From contig CAZMSF010000005.1 of NCBI GenBank assembly GCA_964568885.1, positions 1 through 59,710 on the forward strand: a stretch of 59,710 nucleotides of DNA, in the 5' to 3' direction. Under the pieces are notes generated by a model that ran no database searches, was not told the origin of the DNA, and worked only from the letters and a program-made list of their open reading frames with translations. This document shows positions 52,612 to 59,710 of the stretch, piece by piece; position 1 is the first letter of the stretch, and each line of letters opens with the position of its first letter. Made by a program: the position numbers and the translations under genes. The stretch is from JAUSNA01 sp964568885. GTDB lineage: Bacteria; Patescibacteriota; Microgenomatia; Levybacterales; GWA1-39-11.

Positions 52612-52641
52612 TTGACAGTCCTTTTTGATATTTGTTATGGT
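52612..52641 (+). promoter_or_regulatory. Promoter of the O-antigen-ligase-like gene
   Basis: TTGACA (52612-52617), 18-bp spacer, TATGGT (52636-52641) preceded by TGT as an extended -10. It is divergent from the surface operon promoter. Confidence 0.6.
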
Positions 52642-52686
52642 AATTGTAGTCCCATTTGCTTTTAGAGCGCGCAACTTCTTTAAGCT

Positions 52687-52741
52687 AAAGCTTGGAACTT
52701 CGTTTTAAGCAAAGCTTGGAACTTCGTTTTAAGCTTTTTTT
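52687..52741 (+). repeat. Exact 24-bp tandem repeat forming an attenuator-like hairpin
   Basis: Two identical 24-nt copies (52687-52710 and 52711-52734) begin AAAGCTTGGAACTTCG. The second copy plus the following bases forms AAAGCTT...AAGCTTT and then a run of T, like an intrinsic terminator. It lies in the leader about 40 nt before ATG 52780, so it could attenuate that gene. Confidence 0.7.
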
Positions 52742-52779
52742 AAGAAAAAATGCACTTAATGGACTAAGAAGACATTATT

Positions 52780-54942
52780 ATGAATACCAAATCTGCCTCA
52801 TCAATAGTTGATAGTATAGGAACGATAGTAACAGCTACTATCTTTTTCCTTTTTCCGCTATTCTTCCTCACAATTACTACCGATTTCTTTACATTTCCAA
52901 AACAGCTACTTGTAGTTTTTGGGAGCTTATTGCTTCTCGTTTTGTGGGGAGTAAAGGTAGTCATTGAAAAAAGAATTACCCTTGTCACAAATCCTTTGAA
53001 TATTCCTATTCTTATTTTTGCAGTTATTTTGATACTCTCGACTTTCTTTTCCGCTTCTTTGCAGGATGCTGTATTGCAAACAACTCCGGTTGTTTTGCTT
53101 TGTGTCTTCTTTTTTACAACAGTTAATTTCATCCAGGAAAAATCTTCCTATGCGATAGTATTAACCTCTCTTATAATAGGAAGCGCCTTGTCGGCAATAT
53201 TGAGCATACTTGCGTACTTCAATATATTCCTCCTCCCATTTGAAGCGGTAAAATCTCAAGCTTTCAACACCCATGGTTCACCTATCCAATATGGAGCATT
53301 TCTTCTCCCCATTCTTGCCCTGTGTCTTACCTCCCTTATTGCTATCGCAAAAAAAGGGAAATTGAAATCACTTACCCGCGACTATTCAAAACTTATGCAG
53401 CTGGGAGCTTCTGTTATATTCGGAATTGCTCTTGGGTTAGTCGTTTTTCAGGTGATCTCCTCCCCTCAAAAACCCATCCTTCTTCCCTTCAACCACGGGT
53501 TCCAGATTGCATTTGCAGCAATTAGTCAGGATTCTCAAAGGCTGGCTCAATCATTGCTTGTTGGCTCCGGTTATGGAACTTTCTCAACAGATTTCACGAG
53601 GTACGTTACTCCTTCATTTAACGGATATACTTTTTGGAACCTTACGTTCGCCTTCTCTTCTTCCTATATATTGGAACTTTTAGCAACAACCGGTGTGTTG
53701 GGGTTATTCGCATTTGCATTCATTTTTGTAAATCTTCTTAGAAGCAAAAGCAAAATATCAAATCCGGTTTTCTTATCGACCCTTGTCGTCTTCGGGTTGT
53801 CCCTCGTTATTCCTTTCTCTTATTCAATAGTTTTTCTTTTATTCGCTCTTTTGAGCCTGTTTGTGGCCCACAGAAGCATTGAGAATGCAAAAGGTTTTGA
53901 CACTATCAGCCTCAATTTAGTAGCCCTAAAGCAAGGACTTATCGCGCTCTCCGAAGAGCAACAACACCACAAAAAGAAAGAAAATCTTATTTTGCCGATA
54001 ATTGTTCTTGCTCTTACCCTTCTTGCTTCTGTTTTTGTTCTGTTTTATCTAACCGGGTCAGGCGCAACTCCCCGCAAAGGCTACATTGCGCTTGTTAATT
54101 CCGATATTCTCTTTGCAAAATCTTTCTCCCAACAAGCACTTCGGTCAGGAACCCAAACATACAACTTAGAAACACAAGCGATAAACGAATACCCGTATAG
54201 GAGTGATTATTACCGGCTTTTCTCACAAATCAATCTTGCGTTGGCTGCAAATATAGTGAACGCTCAGCAAGGCAAAAAACCCAGCGAAGAGGTTCAAAAT
54301 AACATCATCGCTCTTCTGCAACAAAGCATCAACAGCGCTCGTCAGGCCGTTACCCTCTCCCCATACGTATCTCTTGACTGGCAGAATTTGGGACAAATTT
54401 ATAGAAATCTCATCGGAGTCGGACAAAATGCGGAACAATTTGCCGTTGCCTCATACAACCAGGCAATTACCCTCAATCCTTCAAACCCCGGACTTCGAAT
54501 TGAGCTTGGTGGAGTGTATTACCAGCTCAAACAGTGGGATTTGGCACAAAACCAGTTCACTATCGCGGCTCAACTCAAGAATGATTACGCAAATGCGTAT
54601 TACAACCTTGGCCACGTTCTTGAAGAAAAAGGTGACCTGCAAAATGCACTCACCCAATATCAAACCGTTCAGCAGCTTGTGGCTAACGATAAAGGGAATT
54701 TGGACAAAATAAGCTCAGAGATTAAGGCTGTTCAGGAAAAAATAGGCAAAGCACAGGAGAATATTCAGACCAAACAACCAACCGAGGACAAAACGCCTCT
54801 TGGGGTCGTAAAACCACAGGCTGATTTCCCTCCAAAAGATCCTCGGGTAAAGATTCCTGAACCTCCAAAAGGACAACCAAATCCTACCCCAACTACAACC
54901 GTGACTCCTTCGCCGTCCGCCGAACCTACCCAAGGACAATAA
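52780..54942 (+). CDS. O-antigen ligase/polymerase-like membrane protein with TPR tail
   Basis: A 720-aa protein. The first 420 residues have about ten to twelve membrane segments. A Wzy_C/O-antigen-ligase-like loop LLVGSGYGTFSTDFTRY...FSSSYILELLATTGVLGLFAFAFI lies around residues 260-320. After a further membrane segment (ILPIIVLALTLLASVFVLFYL), the C-terminal part faces outward and contains TPR motifs (NPGLRIELGGVYYQLKQWDLAQNQFTIAA; ANAYYNLGHVLEEKGDLQNALTQYQTV) and a Pro/Thr-rich tail. Such proteins transfer or polymerise glycans on the outer membrane face or glycosylate surface proteins. The adjacent surface operon would be a plausible target. Confidence 0.78.
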   Translation: MNTKSASSIVDSIGTIVTATIFFLFPLFFLTITTDFFTFPKQLLVVFGSLLLLVLWGVKVVIEKRITLVTNPLNIPILIFAVILILSTFFSASLQDAVLQTTPVVLLCVFFFTTVNFIQEKSSYAIVLTSLIIGSALSAILSILAYFNIFLLPFEAVKSQAFNTHGSPIQYGAFLLPILALCLTSLIAIAKKGKLKSLTRDYSKLMQLGASVIFGIALGLVVFQVISSPQKPILLPFNHGFQIAFAAISQDSQRLAQSLLVGSGYGTFSTDFTRYVTPSFNGYTFWNLTFAFSSSYILELLATTGVLGLFAFAFIFVNLLRSKSKISNPVFLSTLVVFGLSLVIPFSYSIVFLLFALLSLFVAHRSIENAKGFDTISLNLVALKQGLIALSEEQQHHKKKENLILPIIVLALTLLASVFVLFYLTGSGATPRKGYIALVNSDILFAKSFSQQALRSGTQTYNLETQAINEYPYRSDYYRLFSQINLALAANIVNAQQGKKPSEEVQNNIIALLQQSINSARQAVTLSPYVSLDWQNLGQIYRNLIGVGQNAEQFAVASYNQAITLNPSNPGLRIELGGVYYQLKQWDLAQNQFTIAAQLKNDYANAYYNLGHVLEEKGDLQNALTQYQTVQQLVANDKGNLDKISSEIKAVQEKIGKAQENIQTKQPTEDKTPLGVVKPQADFPPKDPRVKIPEPPKGQPNPTPTTTVTPSPSAEPTQGQ

Positions 54943-55159
54943 CCCCTTAGCTTTATTTTAATTCTTGAGGCTGTGTACTCCACTGCTCCAGCTCAAAGCA
55001 TTGCATATTACTACTATTTGAATACAGTAATAGTTAGCCCTTTCTCTGGATAGTAAGCGCACGACTTTTGAGAAACGAAGACTCAAGGGGTCGTTTCGCA
55101 ACCCACTAATGTAAAAATGACAGTGGGTCAGAAGCTCGACCCTTTAAGCCATATCAACT

Positions 55160-56332
55160 TTAATGAAGGAAGCTCAAAGGGTCGTAGAAGTTGCCGCCGG
55201 AGCGGACCTCAAAGTGAAGGTGAGGACCGGTGGTTCTACCCGTCAGGCCCACCCAACCTACCACGGTTGAGCCTGCTGTCACTTTTTGGCCGGATGATAC
55301 ATTGAGCGAACTCATGTGCGCATACAGCGTCTGATAGCCGTTGTCTCCCGAGATGATAACGTGCGTTCCGTATCCGTAATTCCATCCGCCGGCAATAGCC
55401 TCACTGACCGTACCGCTTTGAGCCGCAACCACCGGTGTCCCAAGAGGTGCTCCAAGGTCAACTGCCCGGTGATACCAACTATAATACTGATTCATGGTGC
55501 CCTGAACAGGCCATGAGAAACCTGCTCCGCTAACAGCTCTTGGGCTTGTAGTTGTCGGTCCACGGCGTGCTATATACACTGGAGCTGCTTGAGGCTGTAC
55601 TCCATCCGGAACAATGATGGTTTGACCTACTACCAGCGAAAACGTCTGGGGGTCTGCAAAGTCATTGAATGGAAAATCAACGATTGCCTGAGGGTTTGAG
55701 CTATACTTCTTCGCAATTGTGTAGATTGTGTCTCCTGAGGTCACTTTGTGGGCAATACCGGTCACCGGTAGGATTTGAAGCGAATCACCCACAGTTATAC
55801 TGTCGTCAGTGAGGTCATTTTGCCATTTTATGGTGTCTTCCGAGACTCCGAATTTCTTAGCAATTCCGGACAATGTATCCCCTTTTTGTACGGTGTAATT
55901 TACAATTTCCGAGCGTGGTTTTTCCGAAAGTTGAGTCTGAAAAACGTCTTGAGGCGCCAAGCTTTGCTTTTGGGTCGCTATGTCTTGAGCAAAAGAAAGC
56001 AGATTTTGATTCTTTGAGAAGGGATTCTGCTCGGTAATAAGAGGCGAAATAAGAACGCCAAAAGACAATACGGCCATAGCCGAAACGTGCAGAAAGAACC
56101 TGTTTCTCTTACCTCTTTTTATAAGGATGGTCTTAACCACGGTATTTTTGTTCTTCTCGAAAATATTTGAGAAAAACATTACTTTGTCTTTTGTGTAGGA
56201 GGAAAGAAAAAGGAGGAAGCTACCAAACTCGCTTTTGAGGTAAATGAGGCCTTCAATAGCTGCTTTGACTGTTTTGTTTTCTGAAAAACGGGGAAATTTG
56301 CCCATGACAAATCCGTTATGTGTTCGACGCAT
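55160..56332 (-). CDS. LysM-M23 peptidoglycan endopeptidase
   Basis: About 390 aa. It has a basic N-terminal region, a membrane segment (FFLHVSAMAVLSFGVLISPLI, near residue 90), and two LysM domains (YTVQKGDTLSGIAKKFGVSEDTIKWQN; HKVTSGDTIYTIAKKYSSNPQAIVDFP). The C-terminal zinc peptidase M23 domain has HRAVDLG as first ligand pair, YAHMSSLNV, and HLHFE with the last ligands; all catalytic residues are present. It cuts peptide cross-links in peptidoglycan or activates an amidase. TACACT (56344-56349) lies upstream of ATG 56332; a second possible start is 56305. Confidence 0.92.
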   Translation of the reverse strand: MRRTHNGFVMGKFPRFSENKTVKAAIEGLIYLKSEFGSFLLFLSSYTKDKVMFFSNIFEKNKNTVVKTILIKRGKRNRFFLHVSAMAVLSFGVLISPLITEQNPFSKNQNLLSFAQDIATQKQSLAPQDVFQTQLSEKPRSEIVNYTVQKGDTLSGIAKKFGVSEDTIKWQNDLTDDSITVGDSLQILPVTGIAHKVTSGDTIYTIAKKYSSNPQAIVDFPFNDFADPQTFSLVVGQTIIVPDGVQPQAAPVYIARRGPTTTSPRAVSGAGFSWPVQGTMNQYYSWYHRAVDLGAPLGTPVVAAQSGTVSEAIAGGWNYGYGTHVIISGDNGYQTLYAHMSSLNVSSGQKVTAGSTVVGWVGLTGRTTGPHLHFEVRSGGNFYDPLSFLH

Positions 56333-56580
56333 ACGGAAAATCAAGTGTACCAGAATGGTAAGACATTCGCAAACATAGCTTCATCTCTTGGTGGTTTCAC
56401 GCTAAGATTTTGACAAGTTTTGAGGCTAATTCGAACGAAAAAGCTTAGCGTAGCGACTGAATAGGAGCGAAACCAAGGATTCTTACCTTGATGTGGAAGA
56501 CTTAGCGTAGCCAAGATTGACTACCTTGTTCTTTTCTTTTTCCGAAGGAAAATGAAAATCATCTAATAATGAGGTCTGTC

Positions 56581-57807
56581 TTATTCCTTTCCGAGGCCAT
56601 TGAGAAAGTCTTCATTGGTATCCGTCCCCGACAATCTTTCGATAAGGATTTGTGTACGTTCATCCGGCCCCAAAACGTCCATCATTCGCCTCATGGTTGA
56701 AATCTTCTTATAATTCTTCTCATCAAGCAATAACTCCTCTTTTCTAGTTCCGCTTCTTTCAACATTAATTGAAGGGAAAATGCGTCTTTCAGCTAGCCTT
56801 CTGTCCAAATGAAGCTCCATATTTCCGGTTCCCTTGAATTCCTCATAAATGAGGTCATCCATGCGACTACCTGTGTCAACCAAAGCGGTTCCGATAACGG
56901 TAAGCGACCCACCCTCTTCACAATTTCTCGCTGCTCCAAAGAAGCGTTTTGCAGGCCAAAGCGCGGCAGGGTCAAACCCTCCGGTCAATGTCCTCCCTGA
57001 GGGCTCAATTGAGAGGTTGTAGGCCCTTGCAAGACGCGTAATTGAGTCCAAAAGGATAACAACATCCTCACCATTTTCAACCAATCTTTTTGCACGGTCG
57101 AGAGCAATTTCTGCAGCATTTGTCTGTGCTTCCGGTGGTTCATCAAAGTTTGAGGCTACAACCTCACCCTTTACCGAGCGGGAAATATCGGTAACCTCTT
57201 CGGGCCTCTCTCCGATAAGACAAGCCATAAGATGAACTTTGGGAAAATTTTCTGCTATTCCGGCGGCCAAATCCTTCAAAATGGTCGTTTTTCCTGCCTT
57301 TGGAGGTGAAACTATCATTCCCCTCTGACCAAACCCAATTGGAGAAACAATATCAATTATCCTGGTTGATAACGGAACTTTTTTGGTTGAAAGGACAAGC
57401 TGCTTGTTGGGATAGATAGGCGTGAGATCTTCAAAATAGACTCTTTTTACCCCTTCCCGTGCTTCCTTGCCATTGATTTTTTCTATTTTAAGAAGTCCAT
57501 AGTACCGCTCGTTGTCCTTTGGCGGACGGCCAAGACCTTCAACAAAATCTCCATTTCTGAGCCAAAAACGCCTGATTTGAGAAGAAGAAATGTATATGTC
57601 ACGCTCGGAAGGTCTAAATTTAGGGCGTAAAAATCCATGGCCCTCGGGTTTGATATCTAAAATTCCAGCAACAACTTCGGTTGCCTGATCGGCTGTTCTT
57701 GGGCGCATATTCTGCTCGTAATCTCGTGGGTAAGCCTCAGAAGGAACGTCTGCGCTCTGTGGCGCATCTTCAATTTCTACTTCGGAAGTTTTCTTAATTG
57801 GGCTCAT
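56581..57807 (-). CDS. rho: Transcription termination factor Rho
   Basis: A 408-aa hexameric RNA helicase that ends transcription. It has the cold-shock-like primary RNA site (GILDIKPEGHGFLRPKFRPSERDIYISSSQIRRFWLRNGDFVEG, residues 48-91), Walker A PPKAGKTT (168-175), and Walker B/arginine regions VVILLDSITRLARAYN and SGRTLTGGFDPAALWPAKRFFGAARN. The N-terminal SAP-like Rho_N domain of many Rho proteins is missing or replaced by a short acidic stretch. CATAAT lies 6 nt before the ATG at 57807, so the message appears leaderless and no classical attenuation leader is present. Confidence 0.96.
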   Translation of the reverse strand: MSPIKKTSEVEIEDAPQSADVPSEAYPRDYEQNMRPRTADQATEVVAGILDIKPEGHGFLRPKFRPSERDIYISSSQIRRFWLRNGDFVEGLGRPPKDNERYYGLLKIEKINGKEAREGVKRVYFEDLTPIYPNKQLVLSTKKVPLSTRIIDIVSPIGFGQRGMIVSPPKAGKTTILKDLAAGIAENFPKVHLMACLIGERPEEVTDISRSVKGEVVASNFDEPPEAQTNAAEIALDRAKRLVENGEDVVILLDSITRLARAYNLSIEPSGRTLTGGFDPAALWPAKRFFGAARNCEEGGSLTVIGTALVDTGSRMDDLIYEEFKGTGNMELHLDRRLAERRIFPSINVERSGTRKEELLLDEKNYKKISTMRRMMDVLGPDERTQILIERLSGTDTNEDFLNGLGKE

Positions 57808-58190
57808 ACAAAAATTATGAGGTAAAATACTATTGGAAAAAATGCAAAGCGCCAAAAACTTAGGTTTTTACTGCGTTTGCCCTCTTATTAAATCATGCAC
57901 CTCTCCTAATGTCAACAAACAGATTTCATGAAATGTACGTTGCTTGGGAATATTTTCTTACAATTCTCACATTTCTTTCATATAAATAGGGTTCAAACTA
58001 ACAGAATAGGTTCAAAGGGGATAAAGAACCTATAATATTTACTCTTACATTAAACTATAAGATACATAATATTGTGTCGTTCTTTGTAAATTAAATTGAT
58101 TTTGCGTCCTATAGCACTTGACATTGTGAAATTCATCTGGTATACTCCCAAAATCAAATTGATTCCAACAAGAATCATAGAAATTATTTT
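57808..58190. promoter_or_regulatory. Divergent promoter region, rho / DUF11 gene
   Basis: The rho side has CATAAT (57814-57819) 6 nt before the start. The right side has a near-consensus promoter: TTGACA (58118-58123), 17-bp spacer, TATACT (58141-58146) with TGG as extended -10, giving a leader of about 40 nt. The rest is AT-rich with no ORF. Confidence 0.75.
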
Positions 58191-58883
58191 ATGAATTTTA
58201 GAAAAACAATTACAACTGCTCTTGTTACCGGTGCCTTCTTGGCAACAGCCGGTATTGCCAATGCTTCAGGCAGCAATTGCCAAATCATCTACGGAGGCGG
58301 AGAAGTCTGTAACAATAATATTCAATTCTCTATCAATAAAATGGTAGGAATTCCTAACACTTCGAATTTTACCGACAATCTTTCTGTAAACGATTCAAAA
58401 TATTCGGCAGGACAAACAATTCCATTTAAAATCATCGTTACCAATACAGGTAATACCAAAATCGGACATATTAAAGTAACCGACAATCTTCCCCAGTATC
58501 TTACTTGGGTTTCAGGAGACGGTTCATGGAATGGGGATTCTAGAACAATCACTTTCGACATCAACAACCTTGATGCCGGACGTGCACAGCAATTCATGAT
58601 AAATGCAAAGGTCGTTGACAACAATCAATTGCCTTCCGACCAATCTACCGTTTGTGTTGTTAACCACGTAAATGCTTTTGAAGATAGCGGTTCTACCGCA
58701 TCTGACGTATCACAGGTTTGTATTTCAAAACAGGTTACGACTTCAAATCCTACCCCTGAAGTTATCAATACCGTTCCTCCAAAGAAAATCCCAAATACCG
58801 GGCCTGAAATGCTTCCGCTCTTAGGACTTATTCCGGCCGGAATCGCAGGGTTCACCTTGAGGAGAAAATCAAAATTGAATTAA
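58191..58883 (+). CDS. DUF11 surface protein with LPXTG-like C-terminal anchor
   Basis: A 230-aa secreted protein. It has a signal peptide (TTALVTGAFLATAGIANA) and a DUF11-type beta-sandwich (SVNDSKYSAGQTIPFKIIVTNTGNTKIGHIKVTDNLPQYLTWVSGDGSW...). The C terminus has a sorting-like signal: KIPNTGPE, a hydrophobic stretch (LLPLLGLIPAGIAGFTL-type) and RRKSK. The tripartite end resembles LPXTG signals with Ile for Leu; no sortase is encoded in the window. The near-consensus promoter and single-gene layout with a good terminator suggest high expression, perhaps as an abundant surface-layer component. Confidence 0.8.
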   Translation: MNFRKTITTALVTGAFLATAGIANASGSNCQIIYGGGEVCNNNIQFSINKMVGIPNTSNFTDNLSVNDSKYSAGQTIPFKIIVTNTGNTKIGHIKVTDNLPQYLTWVSGDGSWNGDSRTITFDINNLDAGRAQQFMINAKVVDNNQLPSDQSTVCVVNHVNAFEDSGSTASDVSQVCISKQVTTSNPTPEVINTVPPKKIPNTGPEMLPLLGLIPAGIAGFTLRRKSKLN

Positions 58884-58967
58884 GCTCTTTGAGGTTAGAG
58901 AAGGCAGCTTTTCTCAAAACACCACTTCCCCTCCCCCATCCCAATTTCCAAATAAAAAGCTACTTTC

Positions 58968-58998
58968 CCTAATCTTAGAAATAAGACTAGGCTTTTTT
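58968..58998 (+). terminator. Intrinsic terminator after the DUF11 gene
   Basis: CCTAATCTTA (58968-58977) pairs with TAAGACTAGG (58982-58991) at 9 of 10 positions, followed by C and six T. An upstream AAAAAGC could extend the stem with GCTTTTT. Confidence 0.85.
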
Positions 58999-59097
58999 GC
59001 AAACAAGAAATGCCATTAGCTGGTATTTTGTCTGTTTGTAGAATTGCGTTCTTTGACAAGGTATACAGAAAATATTTTTTGCGGCTGTAGAACGGCA

Positions 59098-59156
59098 GGT
59101 GCCGGGCACAGCGTACCATGAGTAATAAGCTGCCATGGTGCGCGTTGTCCGGTACC
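59098..59156 (+). promoter_or_regulatory. Long hairpin in the leader of cassette 4
   Basis: Two 23-nt arms (59098-59120 and 59134-59156) pair with a few mismatches and G-U pairs: GGTGCCGG with CCGGTACC at the base and TACCATG with CATGGTG near the 13-nt loop. It lies 71 nt before the first ORF, as the other cassettes also have structured leaders. Confidence 0.65.
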
Positions 59157-59227
59157 AGCCAAGTCTACAATCGCAGGAGGAAAAAAAGCGATTTTGGCAA
59201 AATTTACGTATCGGTAGGTAGGTAGTC

Positions 59228-59647
59228 ATGGCGATCAAGCTTGCCCAGCTGAATGGCTGGGCGAGTCTCGGACGCTCCAAGTCCGACCTGGTTTACGCCT
59301 GTGTCGAGCTTGGAATCGACCCGAAAGGGACGGAAGATGAGCTTCTCACGCGTCTTACGGTTCACCTCTCGCAAGAGATTGTGAGCCATGGACCCAACGC
59401 GGAAGCCCACGTCTCGGCGGAGTTTGCGAACCACGTGCAAGCGATGTTCGCTCCCCGGCAGCAGCCCCAACGGGCAGCTGCATCGACCCCGGCGGCTCAG
59501 GCCGCCACCAGTCATACGGCAGGCGCCGACCCGCAAGGGAACGCCCGCCCCATACATCAGAACGCTATCCAGCGCTTCATCCGTCCTCAGCCCAAGCCGG
59601 GCCAGGAAGGGATAAACGCCATGCAGCGATTCTGGAAGAACTGGTAG
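59228..59647 (+). CDS. SAP-like domain protein, cassette 4
   Basis: A 139-aa protein. Residues 15-50 (SLGRSKSDLVYACVELGIDPKGTEDELLTRLTVHL) fit the helix-extended-helix pattern of a SAP-type DNA/RNA-binding motif, including the GT-x-x-EL turn. The remainder is Ala/Gln/Pro-rich and probably disordered, ending in NAIQRFIRPQPKPGQEGINAMQRFWKNW, where two QRF motifs recur. The usual Shine-Dalgarno is poor here (GTAGGTAGGTAG before ATG), unlike in the other cassettes. Function unknown; nucleic-acid binding is inferred. Confidence 0.6.
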   Translation: MAIKLAQLNGWASLGRSKSDLVYACVELGIDPKGTEDELLTRLTVHLSQEIVSHGPNAEAHVSAEFANHVQAMFAPRQQPQRAAASTPAAQAATSHTAGADPQGNARPIHQNAIQRFIRPQPKPGQEGINAMQRFWKNW

Positions 59648-59654
59648 GAGAATC

Positions 59655-59710
59655 ATGCGCACCACTGGAGTCCTCGCAGGACTGATCATCCTCATCGCCG
59701 GCATTTGGGG
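59655..59710 (+). CDS. Start of a membrane or secreted protein (cut by window end)
   Basis: ATG preceded by GGTAGGAG. The first 18 codons read MRTTGVLAGLIILIAGIWG, a signal- or anchor-type hydrophobic segment. It starts 7 nt after the SAP-like gene and belongs to the same GC-rich operon; the rest lies outside the window. Confidence 0.6.
   Translation, partial: MRTTGVLAGLIILIAGIW

Larger units (their letters stand above)
58884..59227. other. Intergenic region leading into cassette 4
   Basis: Starts AT-rich with the terminator of the DUF11 gene, then turns GC-rich near 59090. TTGACA occurs near 59053, but no convincing -10 could be fixed. It includes the long hairpin at 59098-59156. No ORF is supported. 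Confidence 0.5.

Overview
The window looks like chromosomal DNA of a Candidate Phyla Radiation (Patescibacteria) bacterium, probably in or near Microgenomates. This is inferred from gene content, not from a marker-gene tree. The signs are an AT-rich backbone, very large secreted repeat proteins, a split ComEC plus ComEA for DNA uptake, cell-shape and wall genes (MreB, LysM-M23 peptidase), and many genes whose start codon lies directly behind the -10 box. The sequence is a scaffold: there is a run of exactly 100 N at 32714-32813 inside the largest gene. No rRNA, tRNA, CRISPR array, transposase or integrase catalytic domain was seen.

Layout. 1-4351: nucleotidyltransferase, WecG/TagA glycosyltransferase, MreB, PEGA/beta-propeller membrane protein. 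6097-11109: an Ig-like membrane protein, then two paralogous WxL-like secreted proteins flanking a DUF916-like membrane protein. 11128-18127: P-loop kinase, hybrid GAF/PAS histidine kinase, small membrane protein, a protein paired with a CheY-like regulator, and a GT-B-like protein. 18130-24131: comEC (two ORFs), comEA, and a leuS carrying an inserted alpha/beta-hydrolase domain. 25897-29007: a second WxL-like/DUF916-like locus. 29715-42458: a 4.2-kaa membrane-anchored giant with two tyrosine-recombinase core-binding domains at its cytoplasmic end and a long exported repeat region. 42766-52227 (minus): a seven-gene surface operon mixing a pseudopilin, two very large FN3-like secreted proteins and four small cupredoxin-fold membrane proteins without copper ligands. 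52780-58883: O-antigen-ligase/TPR protein, LysM-M23 peptidase, Rho and a DUF11 surface protein.

Four GC-rich blocks interrupt this backbone: 4454-5999, 13534-15205, 24185-25852 and 59098-end. Three are complete transcription units: an extended -10 promoter at the AT/GC boundary, a structured 5' leader, ORFs with strong Shine-Dalgarno sequences, and a GC-rich terminator hairpin. They encode an acyl carrier protein, a Clp_N-FabZ fusion, a nucleoside diphosphate kinase, a winged-helix regulator, a SAP-like protein and several unknowns. The backbone genes by contrast are mostly leaderless, with nine start codons exactly 6 nt behind a -10 hexamer. The blocks are either a coherent class of acquired cassettes or an assembly mixture; read coverage would decide.

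Strongest leads: the GC-rich cassettes and their leaders; the alpha/beta-hydrolase inside LeuRS; the recombinase-domain/giant-adhesin fusion; the ligand-less cupredoxin surface operon; a 210-nt nested inverted-repeat element between comEC and comEA; and a duplicated 67-nt hairpin element next to mreB.
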